From Haloferax prahovense DSM 18310 (GTDB taxonomy: Archaea; Halobacteriota; Halobacteria; Halobacteriales; Haloferacaceae), in the NCBI RefSeq assembly GCF_000336815.1, contig NZ_AOLG01000014.1, forward strand, positions 86,184-150,183: a stretch of DNA of 64,000 nucleotides. Reading direction: 5' to 3'. Below, piece by piece: positions 15,826-25,926 of this stretch. The position numbers were made by a program, and so were the translations under genes. The first letter of the stretch is position 1; every line of letters starts with the position of its first letter. The notes below the pieces were generated by a model, which had not been told where the DNA came from, ran no database searches, and saw nothing but the letters and a program-made list of their open reading frames with translations.

Positions 15826-16740
15826 TCACTCCCCGCCAGAGCGGAGGTAGTGGAAGACGTACGTCTGGGTGTAGCCGGCGTAGCGACCGCCGAGGCGCTC
15901 GCGAATGGCCCGCGAGGTGTCGGCGTAGTTCCCCCGGTCGCAGTCGGGGTAGTGCTCCTCGATGGCCGACCGAATCCACGTGTCGAGCGGGACGGCTTCG
16001 AGGTAGTCGAGCGAAAACAGCAGGACGCAGTCCGCGACCTTGTCGCCGACGCCGACGAACGTCGTCAGGAAGTCGCGGGCGTCCTCGTAGTCGCGGCCGC
16101 GGGCCTCGGCGGGCGTCGCCTCGCCCGTGGCGACCATCTCGGCCGTCCGCCGGACGTAGGGCGCGCGATAGCCGAGGCTGAGGTCGCGGAGTTCGTCTTC
16201 GGTGGCCTCGGCCAGACGCTCGGGCGTCGGGTACGCGAAGTACGTCTCGCCGTCGAACTCGACCCGCTCGCCGTAGGACTCTCTGAGCCGCGACTGCATC
16301 CCGAAGATGCGCGAGACGCGCATCTGCGCCGAGCAGATGAACGAGACGAGACAGCCGAACGGCGGGTCTCGGACGAGTCGCATGCCCGGGTACGCCTCGT
16401 AGGCCCGCCGGACGAGCGGTTCGTCGGGCATCTCCGAGACGATGGCGTCGAGGTCGTCGTCGAGGCGAAGCAGGTGGGTGAGAAGCGGGACGGCGTCGAG
16501 GTTCGACTCCCACTCCAGCGCGCCGTCGGTCTGGCGGACCCTGACGACTGCGGACTCGTCGGAGACGCCGTCGAGCGGCGGGACGACCGTCTGGTACCAC
16601 GCGTCGCCGCCGTGGGCCGCGTCGCGCTCGTACATCCGGCCGTCGGGGCGGTCCCAGAGGTACGACTGGCCGCTCTCCAGCGTCGATTGGAGGTCGAACG
16701 CTCCGTCGAGGCTCGCGAGGTCGATGACACCCGTCTCCAT
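15826..16740 (-). CDS. OGG-type 8-oxoguanine / base-excision DNA glycosylase
   Basis: Removes oxidised or alkylated bases through the HhH-GPD fold, 304 residues. The helix-hairpin-helix FVGVGDKVADC contains the catalytic lysine in the same position as OGG1 Lys249 (GVGTKVADC), and the catalytic Asp lies in VPLDTW, 19 residues on, matching PVDVH of OGG1. The Cys-rich CLVSFICSAQM segment and RLRESYGERV fit the family N-terminal half. So it is a bifunctional glycosylase/AP lyase, probably for 8-oxoG. The start at 16740 is chosen because longer in-frame starts lie over the MscS gene end. Confidence 0.88.
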   Translation of the reverse strand: METGVIDLASLDGAFDLQSTLESGQSYLWDRPDGRMYERDAAHGGDAWYQTVVPPLDGVSDESAVVRVRQTDGALEWESNLDAVPLLTHLLRLDDDLDAIVSEMPDEPLVRRAYEAYPGMRLVRDPPFGCLVSFICSAQMRVSRIFGMQSRLRESYGERVEFDGETYFAYPTPERLAEATEDELRDLSLGYRAPYVRRTAEMVATGEATPAEARGRDYEDARDFLTTFVGVGDKVADCVLLFSLDYLEAVPLDTWIRSAIEEHYPDCDRGNYADTSRAIRERLGGRYAGYTQTYVFHYLRSGGE

Positions 16741-16868
16741 CGCTTCGACGTTGGGCGCGGGGGATTTGCGGGTTTCGATGCCGGCGGACGAGACGGGACG
16801 ACGGGTCGAGACGGCGACAAATCGAGACGGGGCGGCGGCGAGGCGGGTCGCGGCGACCCACGTCGCGC

Positions 16869-17813
16869 TCAGCGGTTGCGGCTCACCGGGAAGCTGACGC
16901 GGTCCGGGTGGTCGCCCAGTCGGTCGAGAATGCGCTCGTAGAGCCGGTTTTTGACGCGCTGGGCGCGAGTCGGCGGGACGAGCACGCGGAGTCGGAAGAC
17001 GACCCACGACTCCTCCTGTGCGACGTTGACGGTCGGGCCGCCGGCCACGTCGAGGTCCAGCGGCGACTCGGCGAGCCTCGCCCGGTAGCGTTTCATCGCG
17101 GCGTCCATGTCGTCGCCGAGTTCCTCGTCGGCCACGTCCAAGAGGAGTTGGCGGACGAACGGGAGGTCCGTCTCGTAGGACACCTGCACGGGTACCTCGG
17201 TCCAGACGCGGTCGAACAGCGCGCCGTAGTTGACGACCTCGGACGAGAGGACGAGCGAGTTCGGGACGGTGACGGTCCGACCGGACGGCTGGTTCGACGC
17301 GAGGGTGCCGCCGGTCTCCCAGAGCGTCGTGACGAGGAAGTCAACCTCGGCCACGTCGCCGGAGACCGAGCCGATGTTGACGCGGTCGCCGACCGCGTAC
17401 GGTCGCTTCGCGAGGATGTAGAACCAGCCGATGAAGGAGAGAATCGGCTGTTGGAGCGCGAAGGTGACGGCGAAGCCGATGACGCCGAACGAGACCAACA
17501 GGCCGAGCCACTGCTCCGTGAACGCCCCGAGGACGCCGACGAGCGCGACCCCGCCGAGCGTGAGTCGGAGGACGTTCCGAACGTCGTGGGCCCGGCGGCG
17601 GTCGGCGATGCGCCCGACGAAGAACGCGGCGAGAAACCGGTAGACGCCGTAGGCGACGAGTGCGACCGCGGCGGCAGACAGCCCCTTCGAGAGGAGCAAG
17701 TCGGCGTTGGGCACGTCGAAGTCCGAAAGGGGGGTCGTCGCGCGGACGAGCGCCGAGAGAACCGCGGCGATGAGCCCGGCGGCGAACGCGCCGAGGCCGA
17801 GGCGGCGAGACAT
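16869..17813 (-). CDS. MscS-family mechanosensitive ion channel
   Basis: 314 residues with predicted membrane helices at about 5-25, 45-68, 85-108 and 112-130. The pore-lining helix region VIGFAVTFALQQPILSFIGWFYIL is followed by KRPYAVGDRVNIGSVSGDVAEVDFLVTTL and VTVPNSLVLSSEVVNY. These are canonical MscS middle-domain signatures, clearer than in the dacZ-linked homologue. The C-terminal domain is soluble alpha/beta. It probably opens on hypo-osmotic shock. A TATA-like CCTTTTTCA lies about 30 bases upstream. Confidence 0.9.
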   Translation of the reverse strand: MSRRLGLGAFAAGLIAAVLSALVRATTPLSDFDVPNADLLLSKGLSAAAVALVAYGVYRFLAAFFVGRIADRRRAHDVRNVLRLTLGGVALVGVLGAFTEQWLGLLVSFGVIGFAVTFALQQPILSFIGWFYILAKRPYAVGDRVNIGSVSGDVAEVDFLVTTLWETGGTLASNQPSGRTVTVPNSLVLSSEVVNYGALFDRVWTEVPVQVSYETDLPFVRQLLLDVADEELGDDMDAAMKRYRARLAESPLDLDVAGGPTVNVAQEESWVVFRLRVLVPPTRAQRVKNRLYERILDRLGDHPDRVSFPVSRNR

Positions 17814-17876
17814 ACCGTTGCCGTCGGGTGGGCGACTGAAAAAGGTGTAGTCGAACCGAGGCGAGGGGCGGCGGCC

Positions 17877-19367
17877 TCAGTTGCGGATGTGGAGGTCCGT
17901 GAGGTTCGCGAGGCGGTCGGCGACGCCGTCGTCGAGGCCCTTGCGGGTGACGCGCCACTCCCAGTTGCCGGTCTGCGTGCCGGGGGTGTTGAAGCGGGTC
18001 TCGGAGCCGAGACCGAGGAGGTCCTGCGTCGTCGTGAACGCGAGGACGGACGCGGAGTTCCAGACGGCGTCGATGATGGACCAGTGAATCTCCGAGCCGT
18101 CCGCGCCGATGTTGTAGTGGAGGCAGTCGCGGGTGCGGTCGTCGAGGTCGCGGTAGTAGCCGACGAACGTGTCGGTGTCGTGGGTCGAGGTGTAGGCGAC
18201 CGAGTTCTCCGGGTAGTGCATCGGCTGGTACATGTCGCCCTCGCTGCACCAGTCGGCGTACTGCGGGACGCGCATGCCGGGGAAGGCGAACCGGTCGCGG
18301 AGGTCGACCAGCGAGGCGTCGAGGAAGCCGAGGTCCTCGACGATGAAGGGGAGGTCGCCCAGTTCGCGCTCGACCGTCTCGAAGAAGTCGTGGCCGGGGG
18401 CGTCGCGCCACTCGCCGTCGCCGGGGTCGTCGGAGTCGGCGTCGATGGCCCAGAACTCGTCGAACCCCTTGAAGTGGTCGATGCGGGTCACGTCCACGAG
18501 GTCGAACAGGCGGCGGAGGCGGTCGAGCCACCAGCCGTAGCCGTTCTCGCGGAGCGTCTCCCAGTCGTACAGCGGGTTGCCCCAGCGCTGGCCGGAGTCG
18601 TTCGGGTTCGGCGGGACGCCGGCGACCACGGCCGGTTCGTTCGATTCGGTGAGGTCGAATGCCTCCGGGGCGGCCCACACGTCGGCGCTGTCGAGGGCGA
18701 CGTAGATGGGGAGGTCGCCGACGAGGGTGACGCCCTTCTCGTCGGCGTAGTCGGCGAGGGCGCGCCACTGCTCGTCGAAGCAGAACTGGACGAACTCGCG
18801 GTAGCGAATCTCGTCGGCGTACTCCTCGCGGGCGTCGGCGAGGGCGTCGGGATCGCGGGTCTTCAACTCGGTCGGCCAGTCTATCCACGCTCGTTGGAAC
18901 TCGTCTTTCAGGGCGGCGAACAGCGCGTAATCTTCGAGCCAGCCGGCCTCGCGCTCGCGGAAGGCGTCGAGGGCGGCGCGGTCGTCCTCGGCGGCCTCGG
19001 CCTCGAAGCGGTCGAAGGCGGTGCGGAGCCGCGAGCGCTTGTACTCGCCGACGCGTTCGTAATCGACGGCGTGAGGGTCGAAGTCGGGAACGGGTTCGAG
19101 GTCGTCGTCGGTGAGCCATCCGCGCTCTACGAGGTCCGTGAGGTCGATGAGAAGCGGATTGCCGGCGAACGAGGAGGACGATTGATACGGCGAGTTCGCC
19201 ATGGCTGGCTCGGTCGGCCCGAGGGGGCAGAACTGCCACATCGACTGTTCGGCGTCGGAGAGGAAGTCAACGAAGGCGCGAGCACCGTCGCCAAGGTCGC
19301 CGATGCCGTGGGGCCCCGGGACCGAGGTGACGTGCATGAACACCCCGCTCTGTCGAGAAAGTCGCAT
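17877..19367 (-). CDS. malQ: 4-alpha-glucanotransferase (GH77)
   Basis: Transfers alpha-1,4-glucan segments between maltodextrins (amylomaltase). 496 residues from [10 protein letters not shown], the usual GH77 size. Catalytic set: nucleophile Asp297 in [10 protein letters not shown], acid/base Glu344 in FIVEDLGFL, and Asp397 in [25 protein letters not shown] (about 61-76) is the typical sugar-binding segment. It probably works with the GH13/GH15 enzymes at 54.6-64 kb, though 35 kb away. Longer upstream in-frame codons lie over the thrS promoter and are rejected. Confidence 0.94.
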   Translation of the reverse strand: MRLSRQSGVFMHVTSVPGPHGIGDLGDGARAFVDFLSDAEQSMWQFCPLGPTEPAMANSPYQSSSSFAGNPLLIDLTDLVERGWLTDDDLEPVPDFDPHAVDYERVGEYKRSRLRTAFDRFEAEAAEDDRAALDAFREREAGWLEDYALFAALKDEFQRAWIDWPTELKTRDPDALADAREEYADEIRYREFVQFCFDEQWRALADYADEKGVTLVGDLPIYVALDSADVWAAPEAFDLTESNEPAVVAGVPPNPNDSGQRWGNPLYDWETLRENGYGWWLDRLRRLFDLVDVTRIDHFKGFDEFWAIDADSDDPGDGEWRDAPGHDFFETVERELGDLPFIVEDLGFLDASLVDLRDRFAFPGMRVPQYADWCSEGDMYQPMHYPENSVAYTSTHDTDTFVGYYRDLDDRTRDCLHYNIGADGSEIHWSIIDAVWNSASVLAFTTTQDLLGLGSETRFNTPGTQTGNWEWRVTRKGLDDGVADRLANLTDLHIRN

Positions 19368-19575
19368 ACCCACAGGGTCCGCGTGCGACCCAATTGGTAC
19401 TTTGGGTCGAAACGGCGGGACCGAAGGCGAGGCGGCGAGCGCGTCGACGGGGCCACGTCGGACCGTCGACCCCACCCTCTGTCGTGCTAGCAACCCGCAC
19501 GAAATCGGTCGCGAGCGGGCGTCGCTCGCGCTCGTCTCAACAACACTTATTCTCCCCCGTCCGTTCCGTGCGCGT

Positions 19576-21507
19576 ATGAGTGATATCGCTGTCATCCTCC
19601 CCGACGGAACGGAACTCTCCGTCGAGGAGGGTGCGACGGTGCGAGACGCCGCGTTCGCAATCGGCCCCGGCCTCGGCAAGGACACCGTCGCCGGCGTCGT
19701 CGATGGCGAACTCGTGGACAAGAAGACGCCGCTCCACGACGGCGCGGACCTCGTCATCGTCACCGACCAGTCCGACGAGTATCTCGACGTGCTCCGCCAC
19801 TCGGCGGCCCACGTCTTCGCGCAGGCCCTCCAGCGGCTCCACCCCGAGGCCAAACTGACCATCGGCCCGTGGACGGACGACGGCTTCTACTACGACGTGA
19901 CGAGCGTCGACCTCGAACAGGAGGAACTCGAAGCCATCGAAGACGAGATGCGCGACATCATCGAGGAGGACCTCGACATCGAGCGCGCCCTCGTCGACCG
20001 CGAGGAGGCCCTCGAAAAGTACGCCGACAACCCCTACAAGCGCGACATCCTCGAAACGGAGGCCGCCGGCGACGACGAACTGTCGTTCTACCAGCAGGGC
20101 GAGTTCGAGGACCTCTGTAAGGGCCCGCACGTCGAATCGACGGGCGAAATCGGCGCGGTCAAGCTCCTGAACATCTCCGCGGCCTACTGGCGCGGCGACG
20201 AGGAAAACGACACGCTGACGCGGGTCTACGGCACGGCGTTCGAGTCCGAGTCCGACCTCGAAGCGTTCCTCGACATGCGCGAGGAGGCCAAGGAGCGCGA
20301 CCACCGGAAGCTCGGACAGGAACTCAACCTGTTCGCCATCGACGAGACGACGGGGCCGGGCCTGCCGCTGTACCAGCCGAACGGCAAGCGCATCCTCGAC
20401 GAACTCGCGGACTACGCGAAACAGCTCAACCTCGACGCGGGCTACGACCCCGTCGAGACGCCCCACCTGTTCCGGACGGAGCTGTGGAAGAAGTCGGGCC
20501 ACTACGAGAACTACGTCGACGACATGTTCCTCCTCGACGTGAACGACGAGGAGTACGGCCTGAAGCCGATGAACTGCCCCGGCCACGCGACCATCTTCGA
20601 CCAGCAGTCGTGGTCCTACCGCGACCTGCCGGTGCGCTACTTCGAAGACGGGAAGGTCTACCGCAAAGAACAGCGCGGCGAGCTATCGGGGCTCTCTCGC
20701 GTCTGGTCGTTCACCATCGACGACGGCCACCTGTTCGTCCGCCCCGACCAGATAGAAGACGAGATCAACCTCATCATCGACAACATCCTGTCGGTGTTCG
20801 ACACGTTCGGACTGGACGCCGAGGTCGCGCTCGCCACGCGCCCCGAGAAGTCCGTCGGAAGCGACGAAATCTGGGAGCAGGCCGAGACGCAACTCCGCGC
20901 CGTCTTAGACGACAGCGGCATCGACTACGGCATCGAGGCCGGCGACGGCGCGTTCTACGGCCCGAAAATCGACTTCGCGTTCAAGGACGCCCTCGGTCGC
21001 AAGTGGGACGGCCCGACGGTCCAACTCGACTTCAACATGCCCGACCGCTTCGACCTCACCTACACGGGCGAGGACAACGAGGACCACCAGCCGGTGATGA
21101 TTCACCGCGCGCTCTACGGCAGCTACGAGCGCTTCTTCATGGTGCTCATCGAGCACTTCAACGGCAAGTTCCCGTTCTGGCTCGCGCCCGAGCAGGTCCG
21201 CATCCTGCCCATCTCGGACGACCAGATGGGCTACGCGAAGCAGCTCCAGTACGAACTCGGTGACTTCCGGGTCGACATCGAGGACCGCTCGTGGACGCTC
21301 GGCCGGAAGATTCGCGAGGCCCAGACCGACCGCGTCCCGTACATGGTCATCGTCGGCGGCGACGAGGAAGAAGACGGGACCATCTCCGTCCGCGACCGCA
21401 AGGAACGCGAGGCCAAGGACGTGAGCGTCGAGGCGTTCCGGGACCACCTCCGGAGCGAGTACGACGAAAAGCGCCCCGAACCCGACTTCCTCGCCGACGC
21501 GGAGTGA
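19576..21507 (+). CDS. thrS: Threonyl-tRNA synthetase
   Basis: Charges tRNA-Thr. 643 residues: an N-terminal TGS domain (about 1-62), the second additional domain with the H-x(3)-H editing-like site ([21 protein letters not shown] and the [11 protein letters not shown]ys/His segment), the class II catalytic core ([27 protein letters not shown]; motif 2 YRKEQRGEL; motif 3 around [11 protein letters not shown]), and a C-terminal anticodon-binding domain. It is of the bacterial-like type found in haloarchaea. TATA-like ACTTATTCT 30 bases upstream fixes the start; any longer N-terminus is rejected. Confidence 0.96.
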   Translation: MSDIAVILPDGTELSVEEGATVRDAAFAIGPGLGKDTVAGVVDGELVDKKTPLHDGADLVIVTDQSDEYLDVLRHSAAHVFAQALQRLHPEAKLTIGPWTDDGFYYDVTSVDLEQEELEAIEDEMRDIIEEDLDIERALVDREEALEKYADNPYKRDILETEAAGDDELSFYQQGEFEDLCKGPHVESTGEIGAVKLLNISAAYWRGDEENDTLTRVYGTAFESESDLEAFLDMREEAKERDHRKLGQELNLFAIDETTGPGLPLYQPNGKRILDELADYAKQLNLDAGYDPVETPHLFRTELWKKSGHYENYVDDMFLLDVNDEEYGLKPMNCPGHATIFDQQSWSYRDLPVRYFEDGKVYRKEQRGELSGLSRVWSFTIDDGHLFVRPDQIEDEINLIIDNILSVFDTFGLDAEVALATRPEKSVGSDEIWEQAETQLRAVLDDSGIDYGIEAGDGAFYGPKIDFAFKDALGRKWDGPTVQLDFNMPDRFDLTYTGEDNEDHQPVMIHRALYGSYERFFMVLIEHFNGKFPFWLAPEQVRILPISDDQMGYAKQLQYELGDFRVDIEDRSWTLGRKIREAQTDRVPYMVIVGGDEEEDGTISVRDRKEREAKDVSVEAFRDHLRSEYDEKRPEPDFLADAE

Positions 21508-21521
21508 GGAACGCGACCGAC

Positions 21522-22961
21522 TCAGGCAGTAACTGATTCTCTGTTCCGGCGGTTCCGCGCCGCCGCGTCCAACTCTCGCCGGACCGTCGTTCGGAACGAC
21601 TCGTCTCTGATGAGGTTCGCGAGCACGCCGAAATGTCCGCAGTCCCACTCGCGGCGGTTCGGCCTCGGGACGCCCCACTCGTCGAGGAGCGCGCGAGCCG
21701 TGGACGCGGGGGCCATCTCGTCGCGAGCCCCGACGAACGGGAAGACACGTTCGGGCGCGAGACACGGGTCTTTGGGCGGGTTCAACAGCGGCGCGAACTC
21801 GTGGAGCGCCTCGCCGGCCCAGCCTGCCGCGTCGAGGGCGGCGTCGATGTCGAGCAGTTTCGTGAGTCCCCCCGCGAGGAGCGTCTGGTCGATTGCGCCG
21901 GGCATCCCCGCGGGGAACAGCAGGTCGGGGCGCATCGACTCGGGCCAGTCGCCGCACCGGCCCCCGACGTGGAGCGCGACGGTTCCGCCGAGGCTGACGC
22001 CGCCGACGCCGACGGCCGGCGCGCCCTCGGTCCGCGCCCAGTCGGTGAGGACGGCGGTCTCCAGCGCAGCCGCCGAGTAGAGCGTGAACAGGCCGACGGG
22101 CGCGCGGGCGATGTAGGGCTCGCCGCTGTATCGACCGAGTAGCTCGCGCCGGCCGTGCCACGGCGCGTCGGGGAGGACGACCCGGTACCCCTCGGGGGCG
22201 AGCGCGCGGGCGACGTACTCCTCTTCGGGCCAGTAGGTGAGTTGGTCGTCGAACATCCCCCAGCCGGAGTGGAAGACGAGCGTGGGCAGGTCGTCGGCGG
22301 CGTCGACGGGTTCGTACACCCGCGCAGACGCCCGGTCGCTGAGGTGCGGCGAGGGCGACCGGAAGCGAAGCAGATACTCGACGGTTCCCGGCCCTCGAAC
22401 CGTCGCAGAACGCTCGACTCGAGGGAACTCCTCGGCCGCGCTGGACTCGGCGAAGCCGTACAGTCGCTCGGGTTCGGCGAGTTCGTGGTGCCAGCGGGTT
22501 CGCGCGTCCTCGGGCGAGGGCGTCTCGAACTTCACCGGCGGCACGAGGTGTTCCTTCGGGAGGAAGCCGAAGATGCCGGTCGGCTTGGCCCGCCGTTCCG
22601 ACACCTCGCGGCGCTCGCGCTCGACGGCGACGCGCTCGTCGGGCGTCGACTCGTCGTCGCCCCAGAAGACGCTGTCCCAGCGCTCCATCGTCTCGTCGTA
22701 CGCGCCGCGGAGGCGGGCGTACCGCGCGAGGGCGCGTTCGATTCGGTCGTGGAGGTGCGGTGCCGGCGGCGAACCGACCTCGCGGAGGTACGCTTCCGGC
22801 CCGTCCGAGAGCGCCACGTCGGCCGCGGCGCGAGCGCGGACGACGCCGAACTCGCGGGGGAGCGAGCGAGTTTTGAACGCCTCGAACGGTCGCGAGGTCA
22901 GCAGTCGGCCGGCGGGCGAGGTCAGCAACCGGTGTACCGCCGGGGTTTCGAGATGGTCCAT
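21522..22961 (-). CDS. Alpha/beta hydrolase (probable esterase/peptidase-like)
   Basis: 479 residues with a C-terminal alpha/beta hydrolase fold. The nucleophile elbow is GVGGVSLGGTVAL (Ser in GVSLGG) and the final His is in DCGHFGV. The acid is probably Asp in VGARDEMAP. The first 200 residues are a helical region, not recognised, with WDSVFWGDD and FGFLPKEHLVPPVKFETP. Substrate unknown. A TATA-like CATTATCG about 26 bases before ATG 22961 supports MDHLETPAV as the start. It converges with thrS (14 bases between stops). Confidence 0.75.
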   Translation of the reverse strand: MDHLETPAVHRLLTSPAGRLLTSRPFEAFKTRSLPREFGVVRARAAADVALSDGPEAYLREVGSPPAPHLHDRIERALARYARLRGAYDETMERWDSVFWGDDESTPDERVAVERERREVSERRAKPTGIFGFLPKEHLVPPVKFETPSPEDARTRWHHELAEPERLYGFAESSAAEEFPRVERSATVRGPGTVEYLLRFRSPSPHLSDRASARVYEPVDAADDLPTLVFHSGWGMFDDQLTYWPEEEYVARALAPEGYRVVLPDAPWHGRRELLGRYSGEPYIARAPVGLFTLYSAAALETAVLTDWARTEGAPAVGVGGVSLGGTVALHVGGRCGDWPESMRPDLLFPAGMPGAIDQTLLAGGLTKLLDIDAALDAAGWAGEALHEFAPLLNPPKDPCLAPERVFPFVGARDEMAPASTARALLDEWGVPRPNRREWDCGHFGVLANLIRDESFRTTVRRELDAAARNRRNRESVTA

Positions 22962-23131
22962 GCCGTGTGATACGAGTGACACGATAATGACCCTAGGCCC
23001 GCGTGTCGGAGCGTGAGAACGGGCGGAGTGGTACCGGGACCGGCCTCTCGAACTAATAAATTAAATAGCGCGATATGAAATCCGATTCGCGGGGAAAACA
23101 GACGAATCGAAGCGGAACGAGACGACGGCGC

Positions 23132-23629
23132 TCAGGCCGACTCGAACCGCCACCGCGTCGCGTCGGCGGGAAAGCCGGACCACGCCAGCACGCGCTCGGG
23201 TCGAATCCGAAACACCGGCGTCCCGTGGCGAATCCCGTACTTCGCCTCGTAGGCGTCGTCGATGCGGGCGAGCGTGGTCTCGTCGGCGGTCTCCGCGTCC
23301 AGTCGCTCGGCGGCGCCTTCGAGGATGACCACGTCGGTTCCGCTTTCGGTGTGAACCGAGAGGCGCGGGTCGTGCGCGAGGTTTCTGACCCATCTAGTCC
23401 GCTCGCCGCCGCCGCAGTGGAACGCGCCGTCGACCCAGACGCCCCAGACCGGGCGGGCGTGCGGGCGGCCGTCGGGGCGGGTCGTCGTGGCCCAGAACAC
23501 CTCGCCGTCGGCGAACGCGGTCTCGACGAGGTGCCACTCCAAGAGCCCCTCTTCCGATTCGGGGATGCCGTAACTCGGTTCGGTCATCGGGCGGTCGCGG
23601 GTCGTCGCGGGCGGCGCGTCGTCGGACAT
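23132..23629 (-). CDS. Pyridoxamine 5'-phosphate oxidase-family flavin-binding protein
   Basis: 165 residues with the split-barrel FMN-binding fold typical of PPOX-like proteins: VFWATTTRPDGRPHARPVWGVWVDGAFHCGGGERTRWVRNLAHDPRLSVHTES. Residues TRPDGRPHARPV and RTRWVRNL are the usual FMN phosphate contacts. It may reduce F420- or FMN-type substrates, or act as a general stress protein; not decided. A TATA-like GTTTAATC about 28 bases upstream supports the start at 23629 over an internal ATG at 23587. Confidence 0.85.
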   Translation of the reverse strand: MSDDAPPATTRDRPMTEPSYGIPESEEGLLEWHLVETAFADGEVFWATTTRPDGRPHARPVWGVWVDGAFHCGGGERTRWVRNLAHDPRLSVHTESGTDVVILEGAAERLDAETADETTLARIDDAYEAKYGIRHGTPVFRIRPERVLAWSGFPADATRWRFESA

Positions 23630-23667
23630 GAGAGAAAGAAGGGACGCGAGAGATTAAACGCGGAGCC

Positions 23668-24975
23668 CTACCACGTCGTGAGCGCGTCGGTCCCGTGGGA
23701 CCACGTCAGGGCGGCGAGGAAGGCGAGGACGCCGGTGATGGCCGACGCGCCGCCGACGAAGAACACCCACTCCATGCCGACTTCGGCCATGAGGTAGCCG
23801 CCGAGGAGGGGCGCGACGACGCTGCCGGGCCGCCAGAGGAGTTCGCGGATGCCGAAGCTACTGGCGACCCCCGCGCCGCCGGAGCCCTCGTCGGCGAACA
23901 GCGCCATGCTGGCCGGTTCGCGGAGGCTGTCTGCGACGCCGAGGAGGCCGGCGAGGCCGACGAGCGGGAGGAACGCGGGCGAAAGCGGACCGAGGAAGGG
24001 GACGGCGGCAGGGAGCGCGAGCGCCTCGCCGACCGCGGGCGAGAAGGGGACGGCGAGCGCGATGAGGCCGTAGAGGCCGCCGCCGACGAAGACGAACCGC
24101 GCCCGGCCGTACGAATCGGAGATGCGCCCGGTGTACGGCTGACAGAGCATGTTGGTGAACTTCTCGGCGACGACCGTGGCGGCGACGGCGATGCCGCCGT
24201 ATTCGAGGCCGCCGGAGGCCGCGGAGACCCCGGCGTAGATGGGCACCCACGTCCGGACGAGGGTGACCGCGACGGCGTACTGGACGCGGAACGTCGCCAT
24301 CGTCAGGATGCGCTCGTTGAGCGCGAGGTCCGTGAACGGAAAGCCGTGGACGCGGGTCTCGTCCGGCGGGAGAAACACCCAGATGGCGACGACGGCGATG
24401 GTCAGGAGAATCGTGATGACGATGAAGATGGGCGTGAAGCCGAACAGGTCGTAGAGGATACCGGCGCTGATGCTTCCGAGGATGGAGGCCGCAAAGCGGG
24501 CGGCGTTCGCCTTCCCGATGTGGTTCGCGCGCGTCCCCTCGCGGGCGAGTTCGCCGACGAGCGCGAGCGACATCAGCCCCGCGCCGGTGACGGCGACCCC
24601 CTGTGCGGCCCGCACGAGAATAAACGAGAGACTGGAGTCGACGAGCGGGAACGCGGCGTAGACGACCGCACCGAGGCCGACCGTCCCCGCAAGCACGAGG
24701 CGTTTATCGTACCGGTCGCCGGCCCACGACAGCGGCACGACGGCGATAGTCTGGGCGAGCGTGAAGCCGGTGGTGAACATGCCGATGACGAAGCCGCGAG
24801 AGAGGGAGAACCCGCCGAGCGCGAGCCCGCCGAGCGCGAGTTCGGGGACGGCGACCGCACCCGGGTCGAGTTCGTTGATGTACTTCGGGAGCAGGGTGAC
24901 GAGCGTGATGAAGCCGAAACCGCCGGCGAACCGAGTGAGATACAGCGTCCAAAACCTGAGACGGGTGCGGTCCAT
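23668..24975 (-). CDS. Major facilitator superfamily transporter
   Basis: 435 residues, predicted 12 transmembrane helices, with the MFS loop-2/3 signature (SWAGDRYDKRLVLAGTVGLG) and its repeat in the second half (YTGRISDSYGRARFVFVGGG). The N-terminus MDRTRLRFWTLYLTRF enters the first helix directly. The LRE-P-ASMALFAD segment near 345-355 is reminiscent of sugar or drug exporters. The substrate cannot be told. It is on the same strand as the PPOX-like gene (38 bases downstream), possibly one unit. Confidence 0.85.
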   Translation of the reverse strand: MDRTRLRFWTLYLTRFAGGFGFITLVTLLPKYINELDPGAVAVPELALGGLALGGFSLSRGFVIGMFTTGFTLAQTIAVVPLSWAGDRYDKRLVLAGTVGLGAVVYAAFPLVDSSLSFILVRAAQGVAVTGAGLMSLALVGELAREGTRANHIGKANAARFAASILGSISAGILYDLFGFTPIFIVITILLTIAVVAIWVFLPPDETRVHGFPFTDLALNERILTMATFRVQYAVAVTLVRTWVPIYAGVSAASGGLEYGGIAVAATVVAEKFTNMLCQPYTGRISDSYGRARFVFVGGGLYGLIALAVPFSPAVGEALALPAAVPFLGPLSPAFLPLVGLAGLLGVADSLREPASMALFADEGSGGAGVASSFGIRELLWRPGSVVAPLLGGYLMAEVGMEWVFFVGGASAITGVLAFLAALTWSHGTDALTTW

Positions 24976-25093
24976 GGGCTGTGTGCGGCTAACCGGTGAA
25001 AAGAAGTTCCGGAACCGGCCGTCGACGAAGATGACCTAAAGCCCCCGGATAACGGTGGTGAGTTTTATCCCTCACGAAAAGAGACATGTTACC

Positions 25094-25345
25094 ATGGAAC
25101 TGGTGGATGGTGAAACGGTGGCGAGAGGGGTGGAGACGCGCCTCATCCGAGTCGAGCGGGAGATGAACGACCACGGGGCGATGACCGTCCGCGTGGCCGA
25201 AACCGGAGAGCTCCGCACCGTGGTGGCGTGTGCGACCTCCGACCTTCGGGCTCGCCTGGCCTCGGCGACGGTGGGGTCGGAGTTCCCGCTTCGACTCGCG
25301 CCCTCGCCGGGCCGCGGGAACTCGTGGGTCGTGCTCGGGCGCTGA
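25094..25345 (+). CDS. Small conserved haloarchaeal protein
   Basis: 83 residues, no signal or membrane segment. Beta-rich MELVDGETVARGVETRLIRVEREMNDHGAMTVRV and a final strand region SEFPLRLAPSPGRGNSWVVLGR suggest a small OB- or SH3-like barrel. A TATA-like TTTTATCCC lies about 28 bases before the ATG, so the transcript is leaderless. It converges with the next gene (1 base between stops). Function unknown. Confidence 0.65.
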   Translation: MELVDGETVARGVETRLIRVEREMNDHGAMTVRVAETGELRTVVACATSDLRARLASATVGSEFPLRLAPSPGRGNSWVVLGR

Positions 25346-25346
25346 G

Positions 25347-25577
25347 TCAGGAATCGAACAGGAGTTTTGCGCCGACCGCGAGGCCGCCGAAAAGCGTCAC
25401 GAGCACCGCACCGGCGACGACGTCGGCCCCGAACAACACCCCGAAGTCCGGGGTGAGCGCGGCGACGAACCGGTCGGGGTCGAAGCGCTCCCCGACGCCT
25501 GTAGCCAGCCCGAAGACGACGGCGACGAGAAGCGTGATGAAGACGAGGACCACTTCGGTCCTGTCGCTCTGGTTCAT
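25347..25577 (-). CDS. Small two-helix membrane protein
   Basis: 76 residues beginning MNQSDRTEVVLVFITLL, with hydrophobic helices at about 9-26 and 49-69 separated by a polar loop (GERFDPDRFVAALTPDF). An in-frame ATG at 25643 would add 22 residues of polar sequence; the inner start gives a normal N-terminus. Family unknown. Confidence 0.65.
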   Translation of the reverse strand: MNQSDRTEVVLVFITLLVAVVFGLATGVGERFDPDRFVAALTPDFGVLFGADVVAGAVLVTLFGGLAVGAKLLFDS

Positions 25578-25620
25578 ACTCGGTAGCGTTCGGAGCGGGA
25601 CATAAAACACCCGAGGGTGG

Positions 25621-25680
25621 CGACCGAGTCGGTTATCCGACACGAACGACCGAGTCGGTTATCCGACACGAACGACCGAG
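25621..25680. repeat. 26-base tandem repeat, about 2.3 copies
   Basis: The 26-base unit starting CGACCGAGTCGGTTATCCG occurs exactly at 25621-25646 and 25647-25672, then a partial CGACCGAG at 25673-25680. The unit contains CGACCGAGTCGGTT, a partial dyad (CCGA-G-TCGG). It lies between a small membrane-protein gene and tRNA-Lys. Two and a bit copies are too few for CRISPR; it may be a transcription-end or packing element. Confidence 0.8.
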
Positions 25681-25720
25681 CCGGAGTCCCGACTGCCGAA
25701 GTTGGTCTGAGATGAAGGAA

Positions 25721-25794
25721 TGGGCCGGACGCGATTTGAACACGCGACCGTCTGATTAAGAGTCAGACGCTCTGCCTAACTGAGCTACCGGCCC
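25721..25794 (-). tRNA. tRNA-Lys (anticodon CUU)
   Basis: On the minus strand: acceptor GGGCCGG pairs with CCGGCCC, discriminator A at 25721. The D-arm is AGCUCAGUUAGGCAGAGC. The anticodon stem UCUGA/UCAGA closes the loop CUCUUAA with anticodon CUU (AAG). The T-arm is GCGUGUUCAAAUCGCGU. No intron, CCA not encoded. A TATA-like TTTTACC lies roughly 30 bases upstream. Confidence 0.95.
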
Positions 25795-25926
25795 TTGCAA
25801 TCTCTCGTAACTGCCGGTAGGTAAAATGACTTTCCTTTCTGTACGACGACGGCAGGGACGCACACGCACGAAACAACGAACAAACGGTGGGTGTTAAGTG
25901 GCGGCCGACCGGAGTAGCGGGCAACG

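Noticed and set aside
16908..19490. Plus-strand open frame of 860 codons opposite MscS and malQ
   Set aside because: Its composition (Glu/Val/Arg-rich with no motif) is that of an antisense frame in GC-rich haloarchaeal DNA; the minus strand has well-supported genes.
25621..25680. CRISPR-like repeat
   Set aside because: Head-to-tail 26-base copies have no spacers, and no cas genes are present.
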